A stretch of 5,628 nucleotides of DNA, taken from NCBI GenBank assembly GCA_002299585.1, contig DBOE01000089.1, forward strand, positions 3,170 through 8,797. Direction: 5' to 3'. This DNA comes from Hydrogenovibrio sp. UBA654. Its GTDB lineage: Bacteria > Pseudomonadota > Gammaproteobacteria > Thiomicrospirales > Thiomicrospiraceae. Below the pieces are notes generated by a model, which was given only the letters and a program-made list of their open reading frames with translations, made no database searches and had not been told where the DNA came from. Shown piece by piece: positions 1 to 5,628 of the stretch. Made by a program: the position numbers and the translations under genes. Positions within the stretch are counted from its first letter, which is position 1. Each line of letters opens with the position of its first letter.

Positions 1-239
1 AAACCCCAAAGGGGGGGGGGGGTGAGGATTTTTTGAGAGTTATTTATTATAGAATTTTGCTGTTCTTGATATTTATGCCTAGATAAGAAATTAGCATTTT
101 TTTTAGTTTGGCTAAAAAGCACCCAAGTAAAGTTATTGACTATTTGACTATAACCAAAAGGTAATTTAGCATTGTTTGCTAGTTGCACCACTATTAACCA
201 ATAGCCACCAGCTTGTTCAGTTTGCGAAATAAACTTCAT
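1..239 (-). CDS. Unidentified protein downstream of pyrX, 3' end cut by the window edge
   Basis: An open frame starts with ATG at 239 and stays open to the window edge, giving 79 complete codons without a stop. The start lies two bases after the pyrX TAA (TAA-AC-ATG), so it is very likely the next gene of the operon and translationally coupled to it. The visible protein starts MKFISQTEQAGGYWLIVVQL and continues with a mixed hydrophobic and polar stretch, then a Lys, Asn and Gln-rich part (about residues 48-70). It ends at Ile-Leu-Thr-Pro-Pro-Pro-Leu-Trp-Gly. It shows no signal peptide or obvious membrane helix. The three prolines come from a run of 12 C on the coding strand, whose length decides the frame beyond it. 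I do not recognise the family. A flavin/ferredoxin-reductase-like subunit such as PyrK was considered because of the operon context, but no diagnostic motif is visible. Existence of the gene is fairly secure; its function is not. Confidence 0.6.
   Translation of the reverse strand, partial: MKFISQTEQAGGYWLIVVQLANNAKLPFGYSQIVNNFTWVLFSQTKKNANFLSRHKYQEQQNSIINNSQKILTPPPLWG
11..22. repeat. G12/C12 homopolymer tract inside the operon's last visible gene
   Basis: Twelve consecutive G on the plus strand read as C12 on the coding strand of the gene starting at 239. As given, the tract encodes the end of a Thr codon, three Pro codons and the first base of a Leu codon. Runs of this length are prone to slippage during replication and sequencing, so both true phase variation and a length error are possible. 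Immediately to its left is a CCCC-AAA-GGGG palindrome (4-14) that uses the first four G of the tract. Confidence 0.9.
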
Positions 240-241
240 GT

Positions 242-1519
242 TTAGTCGCCATAAACAAGACGCCCTTGGAAATAGGTCGCCTCTACTTTGCCTGTAAATT
301 GCCAGCCATCAAAAGCAGAATTATCACCTGCACTAACTAACTTAGTTCGATCAAGTACCCAATCATGATCAGGATTATAAATACAAAAGTCAGCAGGGTT
401 GCCTATTGTTAAACTTCCTTTGTTGATGCCGATGATTTTAGCTGGATTTTGAGTTAATTTTTGAATAGCTGATAAAAGGTCTAACACACCTTCTTCCACT
501 AATTTTAGAGCAAGAGACAATAGTGTTTCTAAACTGCTAATGCCAGGTTTACTTTCACCAAATGGTAGTAGTTTATCATCTCTATTTAATGGCGTATGGT
601 CGCTCACTATAGCATCAATTACGCCTGTTTTTAAACCAATTCGTAGAGCCTCTTTATCATCTTTACTGCGTAGGGGGGGGGTGGTGTTAAATAAGGAGTT
701 AAACTCCATAACATCATATTCAGTTAAGTGTAGTTGAGCAATTGCAACATCACAAGTTATAGGTAATCCTTGCTTTTTAGCCTCTCCAATCATCTCTACA
801 GATTTTGCGGTAGAGATTAAAGAAAAATGAGCTTTAACCCCAGTTTCGGCAACCAAGATTAAGTCTCTAGCTAGAGCAACCGTTTCAGCAGAGCTAGAAA
901 TTTCGGCTAGCCCTAAATGGGAACTGACTGCTCCGCTATGAGCCACACCATCATTTTTAAGTTGTTGATCTTCACAACGCAACATGACAGTAATATTATT
1001 ACAGGCAGCGTATGCCATGGCATTTTTTAAAATAAGACTGTTTTGAATTGGTTGATTAGCTTGGCTTAAAGCAATACAGCCGGCTTTTTTAAGTGAAACC
1101 ATGTTTGCTAATAATTTACCCTCTAGCCCTTGTGTAATAGCCCCAATCGGTAAAACAAAAGCAGTGGCTGCTTGCCTAGCACGGCGTTTAATTAACTCAG
1201 TAACCGCTTGGCAATCATTGACAGGATTGGTATCTGGAGGGCAGCAGATAGTGGTTATTCCTCCAGCTACCGCAGCTTTAGTTTCTGTGGCAATGCTGCC
1301 CTTATAGTAACTACCAGGCTCTGCTAATCTAGCTTGTAAATCAACTAGCCCAGGGAATAATAGTTTACCCGTGCCATCAATGGTAGTTTCAGCATTAAAC
1401 TTAGCAGGGGGGGGTGTGCCAATAGCGGCAATTTTTTTTTGAGAAACATATAAATTAGTAACTTCATCTATGTTTTGTAGAGGGTCAATAATTCTGATAT
1501 TTTTAACTAATAAATTCAT
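242..1519 (-). CDS. pyrX: Dihydroorotase-like non-catalytic subunit of aspartate transcarbamoylase (PyrX / PyrC')
   Basis: A 425-residue protein with the amidohydrolase fold of class I dihydroorotases, and full length for that family. Family landmarks are present: a small N-terminal domain, [15 protein letters not shown] (55-69), [14 protein letters not shown] (86-99), PPLRSKDD (281-288) and SDHTP (306-310). The metal site is lost. The expected D-x-H-x-H-x-R reads DLQARLA (60-66), HCED reads RCED (181-184), the H-x-x-H-x-S histidine is gone in HFSLIS (231-236), and PHH reads IAQ (260-262). Only the Asp of SDHTP (307) remains of the catalytic set. In Pseudomonas the same kind of inactive protein is needed to assemble the PyrB dodecamer, so a structural role is inferred here and catalysis is unlikely. 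Its ATG overlaps the pyrB TGA (ATGA), implying coupled translation at matched amounts; no clear Shine-Dalgarno is seen. C9 and C8 tracts lie in the frame. It is often annotated simply as pyrC. Confidence 0.93.
   Translation of the reverse strand: MNLLVKNIRIIDPLQNIDEVTNLYVSQKKIAAIGTPPPAKFNAETTIDGTGKLLFPGLVDLQARLAEPGSYYKGSIATETKAAVAGGITTICCPPDTNPVNDCQAVTELIKRRARQAATAFVLPIGAITQGLEGKLLANMVSLKKAGCIALSQANQPIQNSLILKNAMAYAACNNITVMLRCEDQQLKNDGVAHSGAVSSHLGLAEISSSAETVALARDLILVAETGVKAHFSLISTAKSVEMIGEAKKQGLPITCDVAIAQLHLTEYDVMEFNSLFNTTPPLRSKDDKEALRIGLKTGVIDAIVSDHTPLNRDDKLLPFGESKPGISSLETLLSLALKLVEEGVLDLLSAIQKLTQNPAKIIGINKGSLTIGNPADFCIYNPDHDWVLDRTKLVSAGDNSAFDGWQFTGKVEATYFQGRLVYGD
673..681. repeat. G9/C9 homopolymer tract within pyrX
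   Basis: Nine consecutive G on the plus strand (C9 on the coding strand) encode the conserved Pro-Pro-Leu of the PPLR motif at residues 281-284, preceded by two Thr codons (ACC ACC). The frame is intact at this length. Since synonymous CCA, CCT and CCG codons were available, the unbroken run is not required by the protein sequence. Confidence 0.9.
1407..1414. repeat. G8/C8 homopolymer tract within pyrX
   Basis: Eight consecutive G on the plus strand (C8 on the coding strand) encode Thr-Pro-Pro-Pro-Ala at residues 35-39, in the variable N-terminal region. On the coding strand it lies 17 bases after an A9 run (1432-1440). The frame is intact as given. Confidence 0.88.
1432..1440. repeat. T9/A9 homopolymer tract within pyrX
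   Basis: Nine T on the plus strand (A9 on the coding strand) encode Gln-Lys-Lys-Ile at residues 27-30. A runs of nine are classical sites of RNA polymerase slippage, so a minor fraction of frameshifted product is possible. In an AT-rich genome such runs are also expected by chance. Confidence 0.85.
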
Positions 1520-2493
1520 TTTTTTAGAGCCTGTGCATTGTCAAATATGGTTTTAATGACAGCCATTCTAACTGCTATACCATAGGTAACCTGTTCTAAA
1601 ATAACCGACTGCTCTCCATCGGCAACCTCAGAATCAATTTCAACCCCCCTGTTAATTGGCCCTGGGTGCATAACTATCGCATCAGCTTTGGCAAACTTTA
1701 AGCGTTCTTTGGTTAAACCATAGAGGTTAAAAAATTCCTTTTCACTAGGTAATAATGCACTTTGCATGCGTTCATTTTGTAGGCGAACATTAATAATAAC
1801 ATCTACACCATCTAAGCCTTGCTCTATGTCATGATAAACATGCACTCCTAAAGCATCAGGGTTAGATGGCATTAGAGTTGTTGGACCAATAACCCTAATT
1901 TCTCGAGCTTCTAAAATACTTAAGGCTTGAATTTGTGAGCGAACAACTCGTGAGTGTTGAATATCGCCGATGATTGCTACTTTCAAATCAAATATGTCTT
2001 TTTTATGTTTCCGAATAGTAAACATATCTAACATGGCTTGGGTAGGGTGGGCGTGTTGCCCATCACCAGCGTTTATCACATGCACCTGTGGGGCAACATG
2101 CTTGGCAATAAAATGTGCCGCACCACTTTCATTGTGACGCACCACAAACATATCAGCCAGCATTGCCTCTAAATTCCACAAGGTATCAAGTAAAGTTTCA
2201 CCTTTTTTGGTGGAAGAGGTTTCAATGTTTAGATTTACCACATCCGCAGAAAGTCTTTTTTCGGCAATTTCAAAAGTGGTAAGGGTACGAGTGCTAGGTT
2301 CAAAAAATAGGTTCATAATAGCTTTACCATGTAGGCTATCAACCTTGTTAATCTCACCAGTTGCTGGGTCAATAAAGGTTTGTGCAACATCGAGTATTTC
2401 GGTTAAGTGGGTATGTTTTAAACCTTCTAAAGTTAAAAAATGGTGCAGTTTGCCCTGTGCATTTAGTTGGATATTAGGTTTAGAAAGCCGCAT
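1516..2493 (-). CDS. pyrB: Aspartate carbamoyltransferase catalytic subunit
   Basis: Catalyses carbamoyl phosphate + L-aspartate to N-carbamoyl-L-aspartate + phosphate, the committed step of de novo pyrimidine synthesis, in the cytoplasm. The 325-residue protein is close to the length of the Pseudomonas PyrB. The carbamoyl-phosphate domain shows FEPSTRT (64-70), the swinging loop SSTKKGE (93-99, Lys97 matching E. coli Lys84), VVRH (117-120) and HAHPTQ (147-152). The aspartate domain shows HSRV (180-183), RLQNER (237-242) and HPGPINRG (276-283). The N-terminal extension and the C-terminal [17 protein letters not shown] block are typical of the class A enzyme that pairs with PyrX, and pyrX follows directly with an ATGA overlap. 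The chosen ATG sits at 2493 with only a weak AGAG-like ribosome site. Oddity: the residue after STRT is Leu71 (CTT), where most family members have Arg (CGT would do). No regulatory pyrI is visible. Confidence 0.97.
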   Translation of the reverse strand: MRLSKPNIQLNAQGKLHHFLTLEGLKHTHLTEILDVAQTFIDPATGEINKVDSLHGKAIMNLFFEPSTRTLTTFEIAEKRLSADVVNLNIETSSTKKGETLLDTLWNLEAMLADMFVVRHNESGAAHFIAKHVAPQVHVINAGDGQHAHPTQAMLDMFTIRKHKKDIFDLKVAIIGDIQHSRVVRSQIQALSILEAREIRVIGPTTLMPSNPDALGVHVYHDIEQGLDGVDVIINVRLQNERMQSALLPSEKEFFNLYGLTKERLKFAKADAIVMHPGPINRGVEIDSEVADGEQSVILEQVTYGIAVRMAVIKTIFDNAQALKK

Positions 2494-2568
2494 TTATGAA
2501 CTCTTGTCGATAATCTGGGTATATTTTAGAATATTTTATCTATCCCCTGTAAGTTTTTGTATAAAAAA
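2494..2568 (-). promoter_or_regulatory. 75-base spacer upstream of pyrB; possible promoter/leader, no pyrR
   Basis: This is the only non-coding gap in the minus-strand operon. It is very AT-rich on the coding strand and contains two TAAAAT hexamers that resemble a -10 box (about 2527-2541), but no convincing -35 box at the right distance. No leader peptide and no stable hairpin with a T run were seen, so attenuation of the E. coli type is not supported. In Pseudomonas this place is occupied by pyrR. It could hold a pyrBX promoter, or be a plain intergenic gap crossed by transcripts from yqgE. Confidence 0.3.
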
Positions 2569-3006
2569 TCAATTTTCTGTTTGTAGCCAATTTTGCAAGA
2601 TAATTTGGGCAGCATGGTCATCTATTTGCGGAGATGTATTATGAGGTGTATTATGAGATGAGTTTTTAACTCTTGTGCGTGCTTCAACCGAGCTTAATTG
2701 TTCTTCAATATAATAAATAGGGCGGTTATAACGCCCACTCAAGCGTTGCCCAAACTTGCGTGCTGGCTGGGTTAGTGCTTGTTGTTCACCATTTAAACGC
2801 ATCGGCAAGCCTACTAAAATAGCACTTGGTTGCCATTGTTCAAATATTTGCGAAATATGTTGCCAGTCAGGTTTACCATCTTTACTATTTACAATATCAA
2901 CAGGAGTGGCAGTTTGGGTTATGGTTTGCCCAATAGCAACTCCAATTCTTTTTAAGCCAAAATCAAACCCAATTACAACACCCTCAACTATCTTTTTAAC
3001 AGTCAT
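2569..3006 (-). CDS. ruvX: RuvX/YqgF family RNase H-fold nuclease (16S rRNA maturation / putative Holliday junction resolvase)
   Basis: A 145-residue cytoplasmic protein of the normal length for YqgF/RuvX. Homologues are implicated in 5' end maturation of pre-16S rRNA, and an alternative view is Holliday-junction resolution. The RNase H-fold signature is clear: GFDFGLKRIGVAIG (13-26) with the first catalytic Asp15, VGLPMRLNGE (65-74), EEQLSSVEAR (101-110) and IDDHAAQIIL (128-137) with the last acidic residue Asp129. At 101-103 the usual Asp-Glu-Arg reads Glu-Glu-Gln; the central Glu102 is kept, so activity is plausible. The start overlaps the end of yqgE by 11 bases, and GGAAG about 7 bases upstream, within yqgE, serves as ribosome site. 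A four-residue repeat, His-Asn-Thr-Pro then His-Asn-Thr-Ser (118-125), expands the loop before the last motif. The yqgE-ruvX pairing is conserved in gammaproteobacteria. Confidence 0.93.
   Translation of the reverse strand: MTVKKIVEGVVIGFDFGLKRIGVAIGQTITQTATPVDIVNSKDGKPDWQHISQIFEQWQPSAILVGLPMRLNGEQQALTQPARKFGQRLSGRYNRPIYYIEEQLSSVEARTRVKNSSHNTPHNTSPQIDDHAAQIILQNWLQTEN
2635..2658. repeat. Two tandem copies of a 12-base repeat within ruvX
   Basis: The plus-strand unit tgtattatgagg (2635-2646) is followed directly by tgtattatgaga (2647-2658), one mismatch in twelve. Being a multiple of three it keeps the ruvX frame and yields the His-Asn-Thr-Pro/Ser duplication in a loop just before the last catalytic motif. 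It looks like a small slipped-strand duplication. Confidence 0.8.
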
Positions 3007-3565
3007 ATCCTGCTTCCATACTTAAAAACTCAGGAGCCACCCCTAAAGTTCCTAGAGCAACATGCCATTTATCTTCAGCAGCAACATCAAATAATAAAGA
3101 CTCATTGTAGGGGATGGTTAGCCAACTATTTTCATTGATTTCTTTAGCTAATTGACTAGGATTCCAGCCTGCAAACCCTAAGCAAGTAATAAACTTTTCA
3201 GGGCCTTTATTTTGCCCAATAGATTTTAGTAAATCTTCAGAAATTGCCATGTTTAAATTATCTTTTAAAGCTATTGAATGTTGCCATTTATGGGTGCCGT
3301 TGTAGAGTATAAAACCATGCTCAATATCCAAAGGACCACCAACTAAAACGGCTTGATTGTCTATTTTATTATCAACAACAGACTCAAGTTTAAAATGTTC
3401 TAAAAGCTGGCTAATTCTAAGCTTGTGCGGTAAGTTTATAACTAAACCCATAGTTCCTTGCAGATTATCTTCAACAAGATAAATCACAGTTTTCTCAAAC
3501 CAACTGTTATCCAAAGACGGCATAGCTATAAGTATTTGATGCTCAAAAGACATAATATTATTCAT
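2996..3565 (-). CDS. yqgE: YqgE/AlgH family protein (UPF0301)
   Basis: A 189-residue member of the YqgE/AlgH family, close to the usual length. In Pseudomonas the homologue was linked to alginate regulation; the biochemical role is unsettled and no enzymatic residues are established. Family landmarks are ILIAMPSLDN (11-20), GTMGLVIN (37-44), VLVGGPLDIEHGFILY (73-88), LGFAGWNPSQLAKEI (129-143) and a C-terminal LFD...KW..ALGTLG block (158-175). It shows no signal peptide or membrane helix, so it is cytoplasmic. It is the first minus-strand gene here and overlaps ruvX by 11 bases. The start is uncertain: ATG at 3565 gives MNNIMSFEHQ, while an internal ATG at 3553 gives MSFEHQ, which matches the length of E. 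coli YqgE before the AMP motif. Neither has a well-placed ribosome site. Confidence 0.93.
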   Translation of the reverse strand: MNNIMSFEHQILIAMPSLDNSWFEKTVIYLVEDNLQGTMGLVINLPHKLRISQLLEHFKLESVVDNKIDNQAVLVGGPLDIEHGFILYNGTHKWQHSIALKDNLNMAISEDLLKSIGQNKGPEKFITCLGFAGWNPSQLAKEINENSWLTIPYNESLLFDVAAEDKWHVALGTLGVAPEFLSMEAGYDC

Positions 3566-3673
3566 ACCCGTATTGTAACAGCAGTTTGTTTTTTGTGCTA
3601 TCTAGTAGGTGGCACATTTTATGCTTCTAAATGGTTTTTTATATATATCATCTATTAATAAGTGAGATAAAAC
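3566..3673. promoter_or_regulatory. Divergent intergenic region between yqgE and the chemoreceptor gene
   Basis: This 108-base spacer must hold the start signals of the plus-strand chemoreceptor and possibly those of the yqgE operon. On the plus strand TTGTGC (3593-3598) followed after 18 bases by TTTTAT (3617-3622) is a tolerable sigma70-like pair. A second AT-rich block, TATATATA, lies near 3640. On the minus strand TACAAT lies just before yqgE but lacks a good -35 box. No flagellar sigma28 site (TAAA-N15-GCCGATAA) was seen, although such sites often drive chemoreceptor genes. The chemoreceptor ribosome site is a modest AGTGAG at 3661-3666, eight bases before the ATG (7-base gap). Confidence 0.35.
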
Positions 3674-5628
3674 ATGTTTAAATCTAATCTTAATATAAAG
3701 TTAATAACTATTTCCACCTTATTGAGTATTGTGCCATCAGCGATGATTGCTTTTTATATTAGCTCTATGTCTATACAGGCTTCGGGAGAAATTATACAAG
3801 AGATTGTTTCTGATAAACTTGTGGCTACTAGAGAAGCAAAAAAAACACAAATAGAGGATTATTTCACCTTAATAAATGACCAAATAATAACCTTTGCAAA
3901 CGATAAAATGATTATCAATGCAATGAGTAAATTTAAAGAAACATTTAATAATTACGCTACAGATATATCAATTGAAGATGAGAGTTTTTTTAAAAAAAAA
4001 CTGGCAAGTTATTATACGGATAAGTTTTTAACAAAATATAAAGAGCTTAACTTAAATTCAGCATTAGATACTAGCTCTTTACGGAATAAATTAGATACAG
4101 AATCTATTGCCTTACAGTATAATTATATTTATAACAATCCACACCCCTTAGGAGAAAAACATAAGCTAGATTATGCAAAAGATATGTCTAGTTATTCTAA
4201 AACTCACTCTGAATATCATCCTCATATTAGAAGCTTTCTTGAGCAGTTTGGCTATTATGATATTTTTTTGGTGGATAATCTAACTGGAGATATTGTTTAT
4301 TCAGTCTTTAAAGAGTTAGATTTCACAACATCTCTAAAAGATGGCCCTTATGCGAATACAGGCATTGGGGAAGTTTTTAAAAAAGCTAATGCAAGTAATG
4401 AAAAAGGCAGTGTTTTTATAACTGACTTTGCTAGTTATCTACCTTCTTATGAAGCTCCAGCATCATTTATAGCATCACCAATTTTTGATAATACTGGTAA
4501 AAAAACTGGAGTTATTATCTTTCAAATGCCGATTGACCGCATTAATGACATTATGACATACAATAAAAACTGGCAACAATCTGGTCTTGGTAATACTGGA
4601 GAAACCTATTTAGTTGGTGCTGATTTTAAAATGAGGTCATTAGGTAGGTCTTTAATAGAAGACAAGCAAAATTATTTAAAAGCCCTAAAGAAGTCAGGAG
4701 TATCTGAAAAAACCATTAACTTAATAGATATAAAAGATACAACTATAGGCCTTAAAAGTATACAAACACCAGGAACTAAAGCATCTATTTCAGGTAACAC
4801 TGGGATTAATATCTTTAATAACTATAATGAAGAAGAAGTTGTTTCTGCTTATTCGCCATTAAATATTAAAGGGCTTAACTGGTCAGTTTTAAGCGAAATA
4901 AGTGTTAGCGAAGCTTTTGCCGCACAAAAAGAATTTAAACATAATGTGTTATTTTATAGTGTTGTTGGGGTGATAATTATTGGCTTGATTGGGATTTTAA
5001 TTGGTTGGTTGTATGCCCGCTCTATTTTAAACCCTATCTACAGCGTTACTAGTGCAATTGGTGAAATATCTAAAAATATCGAATCTGGTAGTGGTTCTTT
5101 AAACCAGCGTATTGACCAAGGAAATAGCCCAATAAGTATTGCTCTAGCAGAATCAATTAACAAAATGCTCTATGTGTTTTCTAGCATTGTTGGGACAGTT
5201 TCTTATTCATCTAATAAAGTAACTGATTTGTCAGATAAGATGAAGCTTTGTTCTACAGAGACCCTTAATAAAGTAGAAAGTCAACAACAAGAAACACAAA
5301 AAATAGTCAAGTTTATAACAGAGATGAGTGCTAGTTTCCACGAAATATCTTCTCAAGCAGAGAAGGCATCGGCTGAGGCCAAAAAAACAGATACTCTGTC
5401 TAAAACAGGGCAACAAAGAGTTTTAACAAACATTAATACAATCCAAAAAATGGATGAATCAGTTAAAAATGTAAGTAAAGTTATTGGTGATTTGCATCAA
5501 GAAAGCCTCAATGTTGGCTCTATGCTAGATGTAATTAAAGGGATTGCCGAACAAACTAATTTACTGGCACTAAATGCAGCTATTGAAGCTGCTAGAGCAG
5601 GCGAACATGGTCGAGGGTTTGCGGTTGT
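3674..5628 (+). CDS. Methyl-accepting chemotaxis protein, 3' end cut by the window edge
   Basis: An inner-membrane chemoreceptor with 651 complete codons visible. In order: a short cytoplasmic start; TM1 (about 10-31); a large periplasmic sensor (about 32-423); TM2 (about 425-447, [20 protein letters not shown]); HAMP (about 448-500, opening RSILNPI); and the coiled-coil signalling domain from about 505. The domain includes a Gln/Glu-rich methylation-type helix (QQQETQKIV...[10 protein letters not shown]) and the hairpin tip [19 protein letters not shown] (625-643) followed by GRGFAVV (645-651). The window ends just before the expected Ala-Asp-Glu-Val-Arg, so the tip identifies it securely as an MCP that would couple to CheA and CheW. 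The distal sensor half has YYDIFLVD (194-201), PSYEAP (257-262), FQMPIDRIN (283-291) and GETYLVG (309-315), a motif series I recall from Cache-type sensors. The ligand cannot be read from the sequence. It is transcribed away from the pyr operon. Confidence 0.95.
   Translation, partial: MFKSNLNIKLITISTLLSIVPSAMIAFYISSMSIQASGEIIQEIVSDKLVATREAKKTQIEDYFTLINDQIITFANDKMIINAMSKFKETFNNYATDISIEDESFFKKKLASYYTDKFLTKYKELNLNSALDTSSLRNKLDTESIALQYNYIYNNPHPLGEKHKLDYAKDMSSYSKTHSEYHPHIRSFLEQFGYYDIFLVDNLTGDIVYSVFKELDFTTSLKDGPYANTGIGEVFKKANASNEKGSVFITDFASYLPSYEAPASFIASPIFDNTGKKTGVIIFQMPIDRINDIMTYNKNWQQSGLGNTGETYLVGADFKMRSLGRSLIEDKQNYLKALKKSGVSEKTINLIDIKDTTIGLKSIQTPGTKASISGNTGINIFNNYNEEEVVSAYSPLNIKGLNWSVLSEISVSEAFAAQKEFKHNVLFYSVVGVIIIGLIGILIGWLYARSILNPIYSVTSAIGEISKNIESGSGSLNQRIDQGNSPISIALAESINKMLYVFSSIVGTVSYSSNKVTDLSDKMKLCSTETLNKVESQQQETQKIVKFITEMSASFHEISSQAEKASAEAKKTDTLSKTGQQRVLTNINTIQKMDESVKNVSKVIGDLHQESLNVGSMLDVIKGIAEQTNLLALNAAIEAARAGEHGRGFAV
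3985..4000. repeat. T7-A9 double homopolymer in the chemoreceptor sensor
   Basis: Seven T followed directly by nine A encode Ser-Phe-Phe-Lys-Lys-Lys in the periplasmic sensor (about residues 104-109). The frame is intact as written. It is a candidate slippage site, though such runs are common in AT-rich genomes. Confidence 0.8.

Noticed and set aside
4..14. CCCC-AAA-GGGG palindrome as a terminator
   Set aside because: The stem is only four pairs, lies inside an open reading frame and has no T run after it on either strand.
540..1307. Two short plus-strand frames (540-737 and 1101-1307) opposite pyrX
   Set aside because: Both are fully contained antisense to a well-conserved gene and show no recognisable protein features.
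2494..2568. A pyrimidine attenuator or leader peptide upstream of pyrB
   Set aside because: No start codon with a U-rich leader frame and no GC-rich hairpin followed by T residues could be found.
2207..2644. A 145-codon open frame on the plus strand opposite the start of pyrB and the end of ruvX
   Set aside because: It runs antisense to two clearly homologous genes, its translation shows no domain, and its Cys and Ser-rich composition is what the reverse of these genes would give.
2756..3025. An 89-codon plus-strand frame opposite ruvX
   Set aside because: Fully antisense to ruvX motifs, without recognisable domain or ribosome site.
3458..3658. A 66-codon plus-strand frame overlapping the start of yqgE and ending 15 bases before the chemoreceptor, with a hydrophobic tail
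   Set aside because: More than half lies antisense to yqgE, no ribosome site was seen, and the hydrophobic end comes from T-rich spacer DNA. A small membrane protein cannot be excluded but is not supported.
5231..5416. A 61-codon minus-strand frame opposite the chemoreceptor coiled coil
   Set aside because: Cys, Leu and Phe-rich translation typical of the reverse of a coiled-coil helix; no support as a gene.

Overview
The window looks like a chromosomal segment of an AT-rich gammaproteobacterium. The gene order yqgE - ruvX - pyrB - pyrC-like, all on the minus strand, is the arrangement known from Pseudomonas and related gammaproteobacteria. The PyrB and YqgE proteins also read as gammaproteobacterial. 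I cannot name the genus. Base composition is AT-rich throughout (by eye), and most visibly so in the chemoreceptor gene.

Minus strand, read from right to left: yqgE (3565-2996) overlaps ruvX (3006-2569) by 11 bases. After a 75-base spacer comes pyrB (2493-1516), the catalytic chain of aspartate transcarbamoylase. Its TGA overlaps the ATG of a dihydroorotase-like gene (1519-242) as ATGA. That gene has lost almost all the metal-binding residues of real dihydroorotases, so it is best read as PyrX (PyrC'), the non-catalytic partner of PyrB in the large Pseudomonas-type (class A) enzyme. Two bases after its stop a further gene begins (239 to beyond position 1). I do not recognise its product. It carries a run of 12 C residues near the window edge.

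Plus strand: after a 108-base divergent spacer, a methyl-accepting chemotaxis protein begins at 3674 and runs off the right edge. It has two membrane segments, a large extracytoplasmic sensor, a HAMP domain and the start of the signalling hairpin. The window ends inside the hairpin tip.

How they work together: PyrB and PyrX probably form one complex for the second step of pyrimidine synthesis, which means a true dihydroorotase (pyrC) should lie elsewhere in the genome. RuvX acts on rRNA or DNA, and YqgE has no settled role. The chemoreceptor is functionally separate and merely adjacent. The most unusual signals are three long C tracts (12, 9 and 8) on the coding strand of the pyrimidine operon, the unidentified gene coupled to pyrX, and the absence of pyrR from its usual place before pyrB. 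No RNA gene, CRISPR array, insertion sequence or gene-free stretch longer than 300 bases was seen.
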